A model generated the notes under the pieces. It saw only the letters and a list, made by a program, of their open reading frames with translations, was not told the DNA's origin and did no database searches. From the NCBI GenBank assembly GCA_020638035.1, contig JACKJI010000025.1, positions 1 through 28,984 on the forward strand: a DNA stretch of 28,984 nucleotides. Direction: 5' to 3'. Shown one piece after another: positions 1 to 8,253 of the stretch (within the stretch, counting starts at the first letter, position 1; every line of letters begins with the position of its first letter). The DNA comes from Hyphomicrobiaceae bacterium. GTDB taxonomy: Bacteria; Pseudomonadota; Alphaproteobacteria; Rhizobiales; Hyphomicrobiaceae. Position numbers and translations under genes: made by a program.

Positions 1-255
1 CAGAACCGGCGGCGTCGTCTGCGGCGAGGGGCCGTCATCGAACGTCAGCACGACCTCGCCGGGCTCCAGGAAATCGATCTCCTTGTACTGGACGTGACCG
101 AGCCGCGGGCCGTCCTTGCTGTCGATCTCGACGATGCGCTCCACCCCGAGAGCCGTCTTGTCGTCGCAGGCGGCAAGTGCACGGTCGCTGGCGAGCGCGC
201 CGCCAAGCGCGAGAAGGGCTGTTAGGAATGGAGCTGCAATGCGAGCTGGCGTCAT
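1..255 (-). CDS. Polysaccharide deacetylase (NodB-homology) family protein, partial (C-terminus beyond the window)
   Basis: Only the first 85 codons are present; the frame runs off the left edge without a stop. An exported N-terminus is visible: M-T-P-A-R, then a hydrophobic stretch to about residue 29 ending in a plausible A-L-A-A cleavage site. Residues 71-76 read TFDDGP, the first metal-binding motif of the NodB/CE4 polysaccharide deacetylase fold. In that family the first Asp is the catalytic base and the second binds the metal. Members remove acetyl groups from N-acetylglucosamine polymers such as peptidoglycan, chitin oligomers or exopolysaccharide; the substrate here cannot be told. 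The His-containing second motif would lie outside the window. The gene diverges from mgtE across a 273-bp gap. The family call is fairly secure from the motif and its position. Confidence 0.75.
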   Translation of the reverse strand, partial: MTPARIAAPFLTALLALGGALASDRALAACDDKTALGVERIVEIDSKDGPRLGHVQYKEIDFLEPGEVVLTFDDGPSPQTTPPVL

Positions 256-528
256 GATGCTTCCAATACGAAGTGATTTTTGCTGTCGCTTGCACAACGC
301 GCAAACAATCGGCAGCCATCGGTTGTGGCCGCGCGCGACATGACCAACAAATAGCATTTCTCGTAGCCCTTTGCGGCATCAATGATGGGACTGCGCAATC
401 CTGTTGCAAAGAGGTCGCACCGTGCGATACGTCGCCCGAATGTGCTAAGAGGCCGACACTTCATCAAGTTCATGGTCCGGAAATGGCAAACGGAACCGAT
501 TTTCCGGCTCTAGCGACGGGGCTCTGCA

Positions 529-1905
529 ATGTCTGAGCAGATGGACACCGAGGCTGGCGCCGACTCGGAAGGCGCACGCGTGGCAATGGTACGCGAAGTT
601 GCCGCAGCCATTGCGGCCGGCGAGCGTACCCGTGTGCTGGAGTTGGTGTCCGACCTGAACACACCCGATCTCGCCGATTTGATCGAGCTTCTCAGCGCCG
701 ACGACCGGGTCTCGCTGATCGAGACGCTGGGGCCGAAGTTCGACTTCGAGGTGTTTTCCGAACTCGACGAGACGGTCCGCGACCAGCTTTCGGAAGCGCT
801 GCCCAATGCTCTGCTTGCCGAGGCCGTTAAGGAACTCGATACCGACGACGCCGCCTACCTCCTGGAGAATCTGGAGGAAGCCGACAAGCAGGAGATCCTG
901 GCGCAGCTGCCGACGTCCGAGCGCGCCGCCCTCGAACGCAACCTGGACTACCCCGAGGAGACCGCCGGCCGCCTCATGCAGGCGGACTTCGTCGCCGTTG
1001 CTCCGTTCTGGACCGTCGGCCAGGTGATCGACTACATGCGCGACACCGAGGATTTGCCCGACACCTTCTCCGAGATCTTCGTCGTCGATCCGAGCTACCG
1101 GGTGCTGGGCGCGATCGAGCTGTCTCGGCTCCTGCGCACCAAGCGCGAGGTTCGCATCGATCGGATCATGAACGAGGATCGCCATCTCGTTCTCGCCACC
1201 GAGGACCAGGAGGAGGTGGCGCACCAGTTCCGCCGTCACGACCTCATGTCGGCGCCCGTCGTCGACGAGAACCAGCGCCTCGTCGGTGTCGTCACCGTCG
1301 ACGACGTCGTCGACGTCATTCAGGACGAGGCCGAAGAGGACATGAAGGCGCTGGCCGGTGTCGGTGACGAGACCTTGGGCGATACCGTCTACTGGACAGC
1401 GCGCTCACGCGTACCCTGGCTGATCGTCAATCTCGCCACCGCGATCCTCGCCTCGACCGTCATTCAGATGTTCGATGCAACCATCGAGCAGATGGTTTCG
1501 CTCGCCGTGCTGATGCCGATCGTCGCCTCGATGGGCGGTAATGCCGGGACCCAGACCATGACCGTCACGGTGCGAGCGCTGGCCACCAACAAGCTCGGCC
1601 CCGTCAATGCGCCGCGCGTCATAGGTCGCGAGTTCCTGGTCGGCATCGTCAACGGCCTTATTCTTTCGCTGATCATGGCGGCAGTGGCGTTCGTTTGGTT
1701 TGGCTCCGGCAAGCTTGGCGTGGTGATTGCCGCTGCGATGGTCATCAACCTGATCGCGGCGGCGTTGGCTGGCATCCTGATCCCGCTGGTGATGGACCAC
1801 CTCGACCTCGATCCGGCACCAGCATCGGGCGTCTTTGTGACCACTGTGACCGATGTCGTTGGCTTTTTTGCATTCCTTGGACTGGCGGCGATCTGGCTGC
1901 TGTGA
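529..1905 (+). CDS. mgtE: Magnesium transporter MgtE
   Basis: A 458-residue protein with the full MgtE layout. The acidic helical MgtE_N domain covers roughly residues 20-145 and a tandem CBS pair covers about 150-270. The membrane domain of five hydrophobic helices occupies about 290-458. Residues 336-342 read GGNAGTQ, the conserved loop of the MgtE pore domain. The family forms homodimeric Mg2+-selective inner-membrane channels. Their cytosolic N and CBS domains bind Mg2+ and close the pore when Mg2+ is plentiful, which fits the very acidic N-terminal half seen here. The length matches the family (about 450). The ATG at 529 has no strong Shine-Dalgarno sequence, but it begins just before the first conserved region. 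I saw no recognisable Mg2+ riboswitch in the upstream gap, though I could not fold it. Confidence 0.93.
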   Translation: MSEQMDTEAGADSEGARVAMVREVAAAIAAGERTRVLELVSDLNTPDLADLIELLSADDRVSLIETLGPKFDFEVFSELDETVRDQLSEALPNALLAEAVKELDTDDAAYLLENLEEADKQEILAQLPTSERAALERNLDYPEETAGRLMQADFVAVAPFWTVGQVIDYMRDTEDLPDTFSEIFVVDPSYRVLGAIELSRLLRTKREVRIDRIMNEDRHLVLATEDQEEVAHQFRRHDLMSAPVVDENQRLVGVVTVDDVVDVIQDEAEEDMKALAGVGDETLGDTVYWTARSRVPWLIVNLATAILASTVIQMFDATIEQMVSLAVLMPIVASMGGNAGTQTMTVTVRALATNKLGPVNAPRVIGREFLVGIVNGLILSLIMAAVAFVWFGSGKLGVVIAAAMVINLIAAALAGILIPLVMDHLDLDPAPASGVFVTTVTDVVGFFAFLGLAAIWLL

Positions 1906-2035
1906 CGGCCCGTACCGATCTCCCGCCAAGCGACGATGAGCACACCGCGTGTCGTTGTGGGCTGGCGATCCGGCTTGCAATCACGCGTGGCTTCGGCACA
2001 TTGAAGAAAATTCAGCAGGCGTCCTGAGGTCCAAC

Positions 2036-2434
2036 ATGCGCTTCTTCGCACTGAGAGCAGCCAGTATCGTCACATTCGCCGTCTCTGCCGCACTACCCGT
2101 TGCTGCCGGCGGCACGATCTCGCTTGCCGATGCGATGACGAACTTCGATGCCCCGCCCGCGCTGCTCGATGAACTGGAGGCCGCTGTCCGTGCGGCCAAC
2201 ACCACACCTGCTGATGTCGTATGCGGTGCCACGCGGTTTGGTCGCCACTGGACGAACCTGGGCGGTGGTCGCGCCTCGCCTTACGAGTGCCCGATCGGCA
2301 ACAAGACGCTCCTCATAACCGGCACGCATGAATACCACGATGCTTCGGGCAAGGTTCTCGCTCCCGACAGCCCCGGCCTCAATGCCGAGGCCGCCTCCGT
2401 CCGTGACATCGATATAGCGTGGGAATGGAAGTAG
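2036..2434 (+). CDS. Small secreted protein of unknown function
   Basis: A 132-residue protein. I start it at the ATG at 2036 rather than further upstream. This gives a clean signal peptide (basic start, hydrophobic residues about 5-22, cleavage near the VAAGG stretch), and a TGAGG ribosome-binding sequence lies just upstream. The mature part contains two cysteines, in the contexts VVCGATRF and YECPIG, which could form a periplasmic disulfide. It also has a polar C-terminal half ending in WEWK. I do not recognise the family. It follows mgtE by 130 bp on the same strand and is convergent with the coiled-coil gene. Codon use looks like that of its neighbours, so it is probably a real, narrowly conserved envelope protein. 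Confidence 0.6.
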   Translation: MRFFALRAASIVTFAVSAALPVAAGGTISLADAMTNFDAPPALLDELEAAVRAANTTPADVVCGATRFGRHWTNLGGGRASPYECPIGNKTLLITGTHEYHDASGKVLAPDSPGLNAEAASVRDIDIAWEWK

Positions 2435-2447
2435 GGCACGATTGTCC

Positions 2448-2481
2448 AACACCGCCCTCGCGTCTCCGTTACCGCGGTGTT
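2448..2481. terminator. Candidate hairpin between convergent genes
   Basis: The arms AACACCGC (2448-2455) and GCGGTGTT (2474-2481) are perfectly complementary around an 18-nt loop. They lie in the 79-bp gap between two convergent genes. The loop is long and no clear T-run follows on either strand, so a role in termination is only a possibility. Confidence 0.25.
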
Positions 2482-2513
2482 TGCCGAGATGACGGGCCAA
2501 AGAACGCGCTTAC

Positions 2514-3881
2514 TCAGCTCGTCGGGGCATCGAGCTTGCGGGTCAGGTTCTCGAACTCGCGACGCAGCTCCTCGTTCTTGAAGATCTGGTCGAAGGTCGG
2601 GGCCTCAAGCTTCTGGATCGCCTCGAACGAGGCCGCGCTGTCACGCATCAGGTTGCGCAACTGGAAGCTTGCCTCAACCGTCTCGAAGGTGTTGTCGGCG
2701 ATGCGCAGGTCGTGAACCGCGCGGGCACGTGCCCGTGCGATCTGCTCGCGCTGCTGGTTGAGATACTTGCGATAACCCCTGGCAGCTTCCTCGGCGATGC
2801 GCTGGCTTTCGAGGTTGGATTCCAGCGCCCGGCGCTGGTCCGGACGGTTCTCCGCCTTCATCAGCTGGCGCGTCTTGGCGCGCGCGGCCTCGATGTCTTT
2901 CAGGATGGCATCGAGCTTGGGCAGATACTGCGTGTCGATCTTCTGGATGGTGGCGTCCTGGGCCTGCACCAGCATCGCGAACAGCGCGGCATGCATGGCG
3001 AAGTACTTGCGCGTCGCGTTCATGTTGTCGCCGGATGCCGCCATGAGCTTCGACAACTGCTGGTCGATCACTTTGGCCGCATTGAACACGGCGACGAGCC
3101 GCACGAGGTCGCCCGACAGAACACTGTCGAGCAGCAGGTCGACCTGCTCGGTGCCGAGCGTGACGCCTGATCTCTGCAAGGCCTCGAGGATCTCGCCCTT
3201 CGCCTTGCCGATCTCGTCGCGGTTGCCGACGATGCGTGCCTCGGCGTCCTTGATGTTGTCGGCGAGGCTCGCCACGGTGTCGGTGAGCACGCCGGGCAGC
3301 ATCGCGTCTTTCGGCGCGGTGAGCTGCTTTTCCTTCAGCTTGACGATCTGGTCTTCGAGGTCGCGGATGTTGCCGCGCAGACCCTCGACCTTCTTCTGCA
3401 CCTCGACCACCGGCACGTCGGTGACGATGCCAAGCGCGGCGTCGAGCAGGTTGCGGATCTTGGCCTCGCGATCCTCGCGCGTCTCCGTCCAGATCGGCGG
3501 CACGAGGAAGTCCTCGCGCTTAGGCAGCTTGCCGGCCTCGGCGCGGTTGTCGGCGGTATCACGCAAGATGGCGTCGACGGCCTGCATCAGGCGTCGGGCC
3601 TGCTCGTAGCTCTCATCGCCCTCGCGCGGATCACGTTCCGCCTCTGGGGCAGTCGCTGGCACACCCGCCGATGCGCCAGGATCAGCGCCTTGGGGCTTTG
3701 TCGCGGTGGATTTTGCATCGGCAGCATCGGCTGGCGTGACAACTCCAGTGCGCATCAGCAACTCGGCGATGCCGTCACGGCGTGCCGTCTGGGCCTGGAC
3801 GTCGGCAGCCAGCCCGCTCCCCAGCACGCTGATGAGCGCCAACGGCAGAAAACTCGTGTTCCGCCTCGGTTTGCCAGCCAT
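2514..3881 (-). CDS. Exported coiled-coil protein of unknown function
   Basis: A 455-residue protein. The ATG at 3881 is preferred over a start 14 codons earlier because GGAGGAGA sits 4 nt upstream of it. The N-terminus is a signal peptide: basic residues, a hydrophobic core at about 10-25, and a V-Q-A site near 30. A Pro/Ala/Asp/Glu-rich linker runs to about residue 85. The rest is almost entirely charged helix rich in Lys, Glu, Arg, Ala and Leu, with heptad-like runs around the stretches beginning VEVQKKVEGL and LESQRIAEE. It is therefore probably a long periplasmic coiled coil. No catalytic motif is visible and I do not recognise the family. It is the last gene of a minus-strand run, 81 bp after the DUF4287/DUF5655-like gene. 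Confidence 0.7.
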   Translation of the reverse strand: MAGKPRRNTSFLPLALISVLGSGLAADVQAQTARRDGIAELLMRTGVVTPADAADAKSTATKPQGADPGASAGVPATAPEAERDPREGDESYEQARRLMQAVDAILRDTADNRAEAGKLPKREDFLVPPIWTETREDREAKIRNLLDAALGIVTDVPVVEVQKKVEGLRGNIRDLEDQIVKLKEKQLTAPKDAMLPGVLTDTVASLADNIKDAEARIVGNRDEIGKAKGEILEALQRSGVTLGTEQVDLLLDSVLSGDLVRLVAVFNAAKVIDQQLSKLMAASGDNMNATRKYFAMHAALFAMLVQAQDATIQKIDTQYLPKLDAILKDIEAARAKTRQLMKAENRPDQRRALESNLESQRIAEEAARGYRKYLNQQREQIARARARAVHDLRIADNTFETVEASFQLRNLMRDSAASFEAIQKLEAPTFDQIFKNEELRREFENLTRKLDAPTS

Positions 3882-3962
3882 CGCCTCTCCTCCAGAACCC
3901 GCCCAGAAAAGCGGGATAATCAAGGCAAATAGATGGTGCGTCGGACACCTGTCCTCAAGGCA

Positions 3963-4847
3963 TCATGTCTCGACGGCGCGGCGGACGAGGTTAATGAGGC
4001 TCTCATCGATCTGGCGTGCATCGGTGAGAATCGCCATGTGCGTGAGGCCCTGGGCAGCCCGCGCCAGTGTCACCGGCAGCTTGACGGGCCCGAAGCCTCC
4101 GCCGGCAATGTCGGGTGCTAGCCTCAGCACCAGCCGGATGTCCTTGGCGCTGATGGCGATCAGACCCACGCTCCGGTTCCCGCGCGAAAGCCCGATGTAG
4201 CCAGGCGCGGGCGCCGCCAGTAGGCCCGGTACGCTTGCTTCGATGCCTTTCAGCAGATGCAGCGCCAACGGGCGGTACGCCTTGGCTTTTGCAAGAACGT
4301 CGTCGAGTGAGGCCCAATCTCCCGTAAACGGCACCGTAGGTTTGGGCGGCTCGGCACTTGCGCTGTCGGGTGGCGCGGTCGCTTCCGCCGCCGGAATCTC
4401 AGCCTCTTGCACGACTGTTGGTGCAGGCGTCTCGGCGGCAAGTCGCGGAGTGGCAAGGCGCGCCGCTGGGCGTTCCGCCTTGGCCGGCTCTCGAGTCGAG
4501 GGCGCCGCAGTGGCGGGGGCCGCGGAGACCACGAACCTGTGCCCGCTGCCGCCGGCTGCCGCCACGCGCTGGACCGTTTCCTCGGTCACGATGCCGGTAT
4601 CTGCGCCAGCGACATGAAGGTCGGCCGGATCGCAGTAGATGGGACGACCGGCATTATGGTGCACCCGTTCCAACCACGACGCACGTGCGAACGGGAAGCC
4701 CTGCTGGCGCAGCCAGTCGATGATGTCGTTGCGATGCGGCAGGTTCTGCGCCGCGATCGCGCGCATCCACTCCTCCAGATCCCGGCCCGTGTCGGCCTTC
4801 AGACCCGTCAGGAACTCCCGCTCTTTCTCCCGCCAGTCGGTGCTCAT
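3963..4847 (-). CDS. DUF4287/DUF5655-like protein, uncharacterised
   Basis: A 294-residue protein. The frame is open further upstream, but that part overlaps the methyltransferase-like gene in another frame. The ATG at 4847, 20 bp after the preceding stop, is the sensible start. Residues 1-75 form a compact helical domain with the stretches TGRDLEEWMRAIA and IIDWLRQQGF, resembling DUF4287. A low-complexity Ala/Pro/Glu linker spans about 100-185. The C-terminal 110 residues contain AISAKDIRLVLRL and end with DESLINLVRRA; this resembles DUF5655, which is often paired with DUF4287. No signal peptide or membrane segment is seen, so it is probably cytoplasmic. The family assignment is from memory of motif style only, and no function is known to me. 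Confidence 0.65.
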   Translation of the reverse strand: MSTDWREKEREFLTGLKADTGRDLEEWMRAIAAQNLPHRNDIIDWLRQQGFPFARASWLERVHHNAGRPIYCDPADLHVAGADTGIVTEETVQRVAAAGGSGHRFVVSAAPATAAPSTREPAKAERPAARLATPRLAAETPAPTVVQEAEIPAAEATAPPDSASAEPPKPTVPFTGDWASLDDVLAKAKAYRPLALHLLKGIEASVPGLLAAPAPGYIGLSRGNRSVGLIAISAKDIRLVLRLAPDIAGGGFGPVKLPVTLARAAQGLTHMAILTDARQIDESLINLVRRAVET

Positions 4848-4867
4848 CGCAAAGCCCGCTTGCCCTT

Positions 4868-5350
4868 TCAGATCCAGCGCCGGGTGCTGTCGCGGTAAGC
4901 GCGCCAGCGGTCGCCGAATTTCGCCTCCAGATGCCGTTCCTCCGGCAGGATCGCCAGCCAAGTCACGAGCACCATGAACACTGGCACAAGGATCGCGAAC
5001 CAGATGTTCTTGGTCATCTCCGCGACGCCCAGCAGCACCAGCGCATCGCCCAGGTAGATCGGGTTGCGACGCCAGCGGAACGGCCCTTCGGTGACAAGTT
5101 CGCTGACACCGCGGTTGGGCAGCACTGTCGTCTTGTGGCGCCACATCGTGACCGCGGCCCAGCCGATCAGACCGAGCCCCGCTGCGCCGATGGCGAGCCC
5201 GACGAAACGCGCATAGACATCGTCAAGCCCCGGCCACGGCAGCGGTGCAACCCGGATCAGCAGCGCAGCCGCCACCACCACGACCACCAGCAGGATGGGT
5301 GGCCAAGGGACGGTGTTAGGCGTATCGATAGGGTCGTTGCCGTGCGCCAC
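4868..5350 (-). CDS. Isoprenylcysteine carboxyl methyltransferase/PEMT-like membrane protein
   Basis: A 160-residue integral membrane protein with hydrophobic segments near residues 17-34, 47-68 and 115-135. Residues 87-100 (TEGPFRWRRNPIYL) and 136-146 (PEERHLEAKFG) are the signature blocks of the ICMT/phospholipid methyltransferase fold. In that fold the first block and the Glu-Glu pair help bind S-adenosylmethionine. Bacteria lack prenylated CaaX proteins, so the real substrate is unknown; lipids or small molecules are possible. The start is a GTG at 5350 with GAGG upstream; the first 15 residues are less certain. It heads a minus-strand run of three closely spaced genes and diverges from a soluble SAM methyltransferase gene across 167 bp. 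Confidence 0.8.
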   Translation of the reverse strand: MAHGNDPIDTPNTVPWPPILLVVVVVAAALLIRVAPLPWPGLDDVYARFVGLAIGAAGLGLIGWAAVTMWRHKTTVLPNRGVSELVTEGPFRWRRNPIYLGDALVLLGVAEMTKNIWFAILVPVFMVLVTWLAILPEERHLEAKFGDRWRAYRDSTRRWI

Positions 5351-5517
5351 GCGGACCTCGCGGATGGGAATCGGTCATATTTCAGCGATTCCTTATAGCA
5401 CGAGGTACGAATCGCAGCGTACGCCGCCGCGTTCGTGCCATCTCATCCCCAGGGGAGGCATGCCGAACGGCCAGGTGCCCGCGTCATTGCGGCAGGCTGA
5501 AGCAGGAGACGATCCTC

Positions 5518-6183
5518 ATGGCGCCGACCGAAGAGGAGATCCGTGCCGGACAGGCGATCTACGCGCCGCTGTCGCTGCGGTTCTACGACCTTCTCGTACA
5601 CGGCATTTCCAATCACTGGATCTGGCGTTGCCCGACTCACGAGATCGTCCGCCTCTATGACCGCAACGTCAGCGCCCGCCATGTCGATATGGGCGTTGGT
5701 ACGGGCTATTTCCTCGCTCATGCCCACTGGCCCGCCGCCAGTCCGCAGGTGACGCTAGTCGACCTCAATCCGCATTGCCTCGCCCGCGCCGCCGCCCGCA
5801 TTGCTCATCTGGCGCCACAGTCCGTCAAAACCAATGTGTTGGCACCTTGGCCGAGGATCGAGAGCAGCCCGTTCACCTCAGCCGGTTTGTGCTATCTGCT
5901 GCACTGCCTGCCCGGATCGATCCCGCAGAAAGGGATCGTATTCGACCATCTGGCGCCGCATCTCAGTCCCGGCGCACGCGTCTTTGGCGCCACTATCCTT
6001 GGCCGCAATGTCGAGATGAATGCGGCCGCACGCCGCCTGATGGCGACATACAACGCAAAGGGCGTCTTCTCCAATCGCGACGATACGGAGACTGATCTCG
6101 TGGCCGCGCTTGAGGCGCGCTTCGATGATGTCGATGTCCGCCGGCATGGGGTCGTCGCGCTGTTCGAGGCGAGTGCACGTTGA
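5518..6183 (+). CDS. Class I SAM-dependent methyltransferase
   Basis: A 221-residue soluble protein with a Rossmann-type SAM-binding core. Motif I is VDMGVGTG at residues 56-63. VTLVDLNPHCL follows, with an acidic residue placed to bind the ribose. Residues around 120-135 (AGLCYLLHCLPGS) look like motif IV, and PHLSPGARVFGATIL resembles the post-motif strand typical of Methyltransf_12/25-type enzymes. The substrate is unknown. The ATG at 5518 is preceded by CAGGAGA about 8 nt upstream. It is followed on the same strand by the YdcF-like gene after 117 bp. An enzyme acting on a small molecule or lipid is likelier than one acting on rRNA, but this is inference. Confidence 0.82.
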   Translation: MAPTEEEIRAGQAIYAPLSLRFYDLLVHGISNHWIWRCPTHEIVRLYDRNVSARHVDMGVGTGYFLAHAHWPAASPQVTLVDLNPHCLARAAARIAHLAPQSVKTNVLAPWPRIESSPFTSAGLCYLLHCLPGSIPQKGIVFDHLAPHLSPGARVFGATILGRNVEMNAAARRLMATYNAKGVFSNRDDTETDLVAALEARFDDVDVRRHGVVALFEASAR

Positions 6184-6300
6184 TGCCGCGACGGACCGGC
6201 CGGCCTGCTTCTGGCGCTGACGGTGGTGCCCGATGACCTGATTGAGGCCGTGAGCCGGCATGTGCTTACGCCGCCGCAATTGGCCTGCATGATGCCGGCC

Positions 6301-7107
6301 ATGTTCCACACCCTGTCGAAAATCTTCACCTTCGTTCTGCAACCGTCGAGCCTCTTGTGGCTCGCGTTCCTTTTCGGTCTCGTACTGCGCGAATGGGCAC
6401 CGCGTTGGCGTCGCACGGGGTTGCGGCTGTCGATCCTGGCACTAGTCGCGCTGTTTGTCGCCGGACTGTCGCCCTTGTCCAATGCGCTCCTGTTGCCGCT
6501 CGAGGAGCGTTTTGCGACCGCCACCCCACAGAGCATCACGGGCCAGGTTGCCGGCATCATCTTGCTGGGTGGGGCTGAGGACGGCTGGGTTTCCACCGGT
6601 CGCGGTGGTCTCGCCGTCAACGAGGCGGCAGAGCGCATTACCGAGACGGCGCGGCTGGCGCGCGCTCATCCCGAGGCCAAGATCGTTGTTACCGGCGGTG
6701 TCGCACGGCTGCTTGGGACAGGTGCCGAAGGCTCAAGTGCGGTCGCTGAGTTCTTTCGCGACATGGGCATTGCACCCGACCGCCTGATCGTCGAGACGAA
6801 ATCGCGCAATACGCACGAGAACGCGACGTTCACTCTGGCACTGATCGAGCCCAAGCCCGGCGAGACATGGCTCCTCATAACATCGGCCTATCACATGCCA
6901 CGCTCGGTCGGAGTGTTTCGCAAGGCCGGTCTAGAGCCCAAGGCCTATCCCGTGGACTATCGCCTGCACGGCGCCGTCGATACGACGCGCTGGTTTGAGA
7001 GCCTGCCCTCGGGTCTCAAGCGCTTCGATCTGGCAGTGAAGGAATGGGCGGGGCTGCTCGCCTATTGGCTTTCGGGCAGGACGAGTGCGCTGCTGCCTTC
7101 GCCTTAG
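6301..7107 (+). CDS. YdcF/DUF218 family membrane protein
   Basis: A 268-residue protein from the ATG at 6301; ATGs at 6289 and 6292 are equally possible because no Shine-Dalgarno sequence decides. Two N-terminal membrane helices (about 14-30 and 41-62) anchor a DUF218 domain. Typical DUF218 blocks are visible: GIILLGGAEDG (85-95), IVVTGGVARLL (128-138), VETKSRNTHENA (164-175) and LLITSAYHMPRS (191-202). This architecture matches the YdcF/ElyC/SanA group of inner-membrane proteins linked to envelope integrity and vancomycin or SDS tolerance. The biochemical activity of these proteins is poorly defined. It is the last gene before a palindromic mosaic that lies between convergent transcription units. 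Confidence 0.85.
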   Translation: MFHTLSKIFTFVLQPSSLLWLAFLFGLVLREWAPRWRRTGLRLSILALVALFVAGLSPLSNALLLPLEERFATATPQSITGQVAGIILLGGAEDGWVSTGRGGLAVNEAAERITETARLARAHPEAKIVVTGGVARLLGTGAEGSSAVAEFFRDMGIAPDRLIVETKSRNTHENATFTLALIEPKPGETWLLITSAYHMPRSVGVFRKAGLEPKAYPVDYRLHGAVDTTRWFESLPSGLKRFDLAVKEWAGLLAYWLSGRTSALLPSP

Positions 7108-7230
7108 AGCCTGATCGTCTGAGATGGAAACGCTTGGGCTTCCATCGAAGGCGTGAATCAGTCTCTCAAACAAGATCTTAGAGCACGCCACGATCGTGGA
7201 AGTGGTTCCACCAAAGTCGGACCTGCTCTA
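7107..7230. repeat. Palindromic mosaic element, copy A (RIME/Bru-RS-like)
   Basis: Two adjacent hairpin modules follow the YdcF-like stop codon. Module 1 has outer arms CTGAT (7111-7115) and ATCAG (7157-7161) and inner arms GATGGAA (7123-7129) and TTCCATC (7140-7146). Module 2 has outer arms AGAGCA (7180-7185) and TGCTCT (7224-7229) around the perfect palindrome CCACGATCGTGG (7188-7199). The modules are joined by a CAAACAAGATCTTAGAGC linker. A closely related linker and layout recur at 11906-12003 and 25252-25353. The resemblance to rhizobial intergenic mosaic elements is from memory. Lying between convergent genes, it may also end transcription. Confidence 0.7.
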
Positions 7231-7249
7231 GGTCTGACCTGGGGCACGA

Positions 7250-7897
7250 CTACGGCTTGCCGGTGCCCAGGAAACGGCCGAGCCCCTTGTTCTTGAGCGG
7301 CTTCCCGTCCACCCCGCTTCGGATCAGCTGCGGCGAGCGTGCGGTGACCGGCTGCGCCAGCTCCGCGTCGACATCGAAATAGGGGCACTTGCGCGCTTTC
7401 ATGATCTCGTTCATCGCCTTCATCTTGGCGATGTCGCGGGCCGCCTGACCGGCCACGTCGCTACCGTGCTTGGTGCCGCCGAAAATGGGGGTCAGCGTCG
7501 ACTGGATGCCTTGTGCGGCGGCCGATCCCTGTCGCTGCGGACCGCCGCCGCGCAATTCCAGGATACGGATCTTCACCCTGCCTGCCATCTTCTTGCAGTT
7601 GAGCCCAACCTCTTCCTCGCTGAGCAAACCGGAGCTGATCGCAGCCTGCTCGTCCGGCGTCTTCTGCCGAGCGGTTTTGCTGGTCTTCGGCTTCTTGCCT
7701 GTCCCTGATGCCATGCCCCCTGGCTTCGCGTTGGCATCGCTGGCGGCAGCCGCGGTGGGCTTGGGGCTGGCATCGGTCTGTGCCGCCGCAACCGCCTGCG
7801 GCCTATGCTTGCTGTCGGCGGCCGGAGCTGTGCCCGGCACCGCGACAAGCGCCAACAGGGTTAAGCCCGTGGCGGCAAGTGTGACGTGAGCTGCCAT
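7250..7897 (-). CDS. Secreted protein of unknown function with Lys/Ala/Pro-rich linker
   Basis: A 215-residue protein with a convincing start: ATG at 7897 with GAGGAGA upstream. A signal peptide covers residues 1 to about 27 (hydrophobic core, cleavage after the APAA stretch). Residues 28-85 are a low-complexity Ala/Lys/Pro/Thr linker. The conserved-looking C-terminal part starts at about 90 with LSEEEVGLNCKKMAGRVKIRI and contains two cysteines (C101 and C171, the latter in KCPYFDVD) that may pair in the periplasm. Basic residues cluster in the tail. I recall similar proteins in Hyphomicrobiales but no function. It is convergent with the YdcF-like gene and divergent from cysS across a 356-bp gap. 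Confidence 0.65.
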   Translation of the reverse strand: MAAHVTLAATGLTLLALVAVPGTAPAADSKHRPQAVAAAQTDASPKPTAAAASDANAKPGGMASGTGKKPKTSKTARQKTPDEQAAISSGLLSEEEVGLNCKKMAGRVKIRILELRGGGPQRQGSAAAQGIQSTLTPIFGGTKHGSDVAGQAARDIAKMKAMNEIMKARKCPYFDVDAELAQPVTARSPQLIRSGVDGKPLKNKGLGRFLGTGKP

Positions 7898-8253
7898 GAC
7901 GTTCTCCTCTCATCTCACTAACGCATTGCGAAGAGGGCGGGAGTTGGACAGCTCTGCCATGTTAACAATTCCGCACCCAATTGGCCGCCGCACCCCTCGG
8001 CCGTGGTGCTTGACGGCACCGGGCCGAGCGACCATAACCACGCCATGAAACGATGCGCGCCGAAAGAAGCTGTCAACACTCGTTGCGGCATTATTATCTC
8101 GGGCTAGCTCTCCCGGCTGGCGCGCGCCCCTTCCCATGCCCTCATCGGATCGGAGACCGCACCGCCAGCCGCGGGTGACGTATGCGCGCATCCGGCAACG
8201 GCGGTAGCCGTAGGGCGCCGCGCGCGTGCGGGAATGACGAGGAAGGGGTGGAG
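7898..8253. other. Gene-free 356-bp divergent intergenic region upstream of cysS
   Basis: No supportable gene lies between the secreted hypothetical protein (-) and cysS (+). A frame is open in front of the cysS start, but it lacks conserved CysRS sequence and a good ribosome-binding site. The region should hold divergent promoters. The AT-richer patch at about 8065-8100 is the most promoter-like part. Confidence 0.6.
8070..8097 (+). promoter_or_regulatory. Possible sigma-70-type promoter for cysS-GNAT-cimA
   Basis: CTGTCA (8070-8075) and TATTAT (8092-8097) are separated by 16 nt and lie about 155 nt before the cysS ATG. They match 4/6 and 5/6 of the consensus hexamers. A second pair, TTGACG (8010-8015) and CATAAC (8033-8038) with 17-nt spacing, is an alternative. 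This is pattern matching only. Confidence 0.25.

Noticed and set aside
256..528. Possible Mg2+-sensing riboswitch before mgtE
   Set aside because: No recognisable M-box or other conserved riboswitch core was seen by eye, and such elements are not typical for alphaproteobacterial mgtE. A covariance-model search would settle it.
445..1239. 264-codon minus-strand frame opposite mgtE
   Set aside because: It is a high-GC shadow of the secure mgtE gene, with no domain and a composition mirroring the coding strand.
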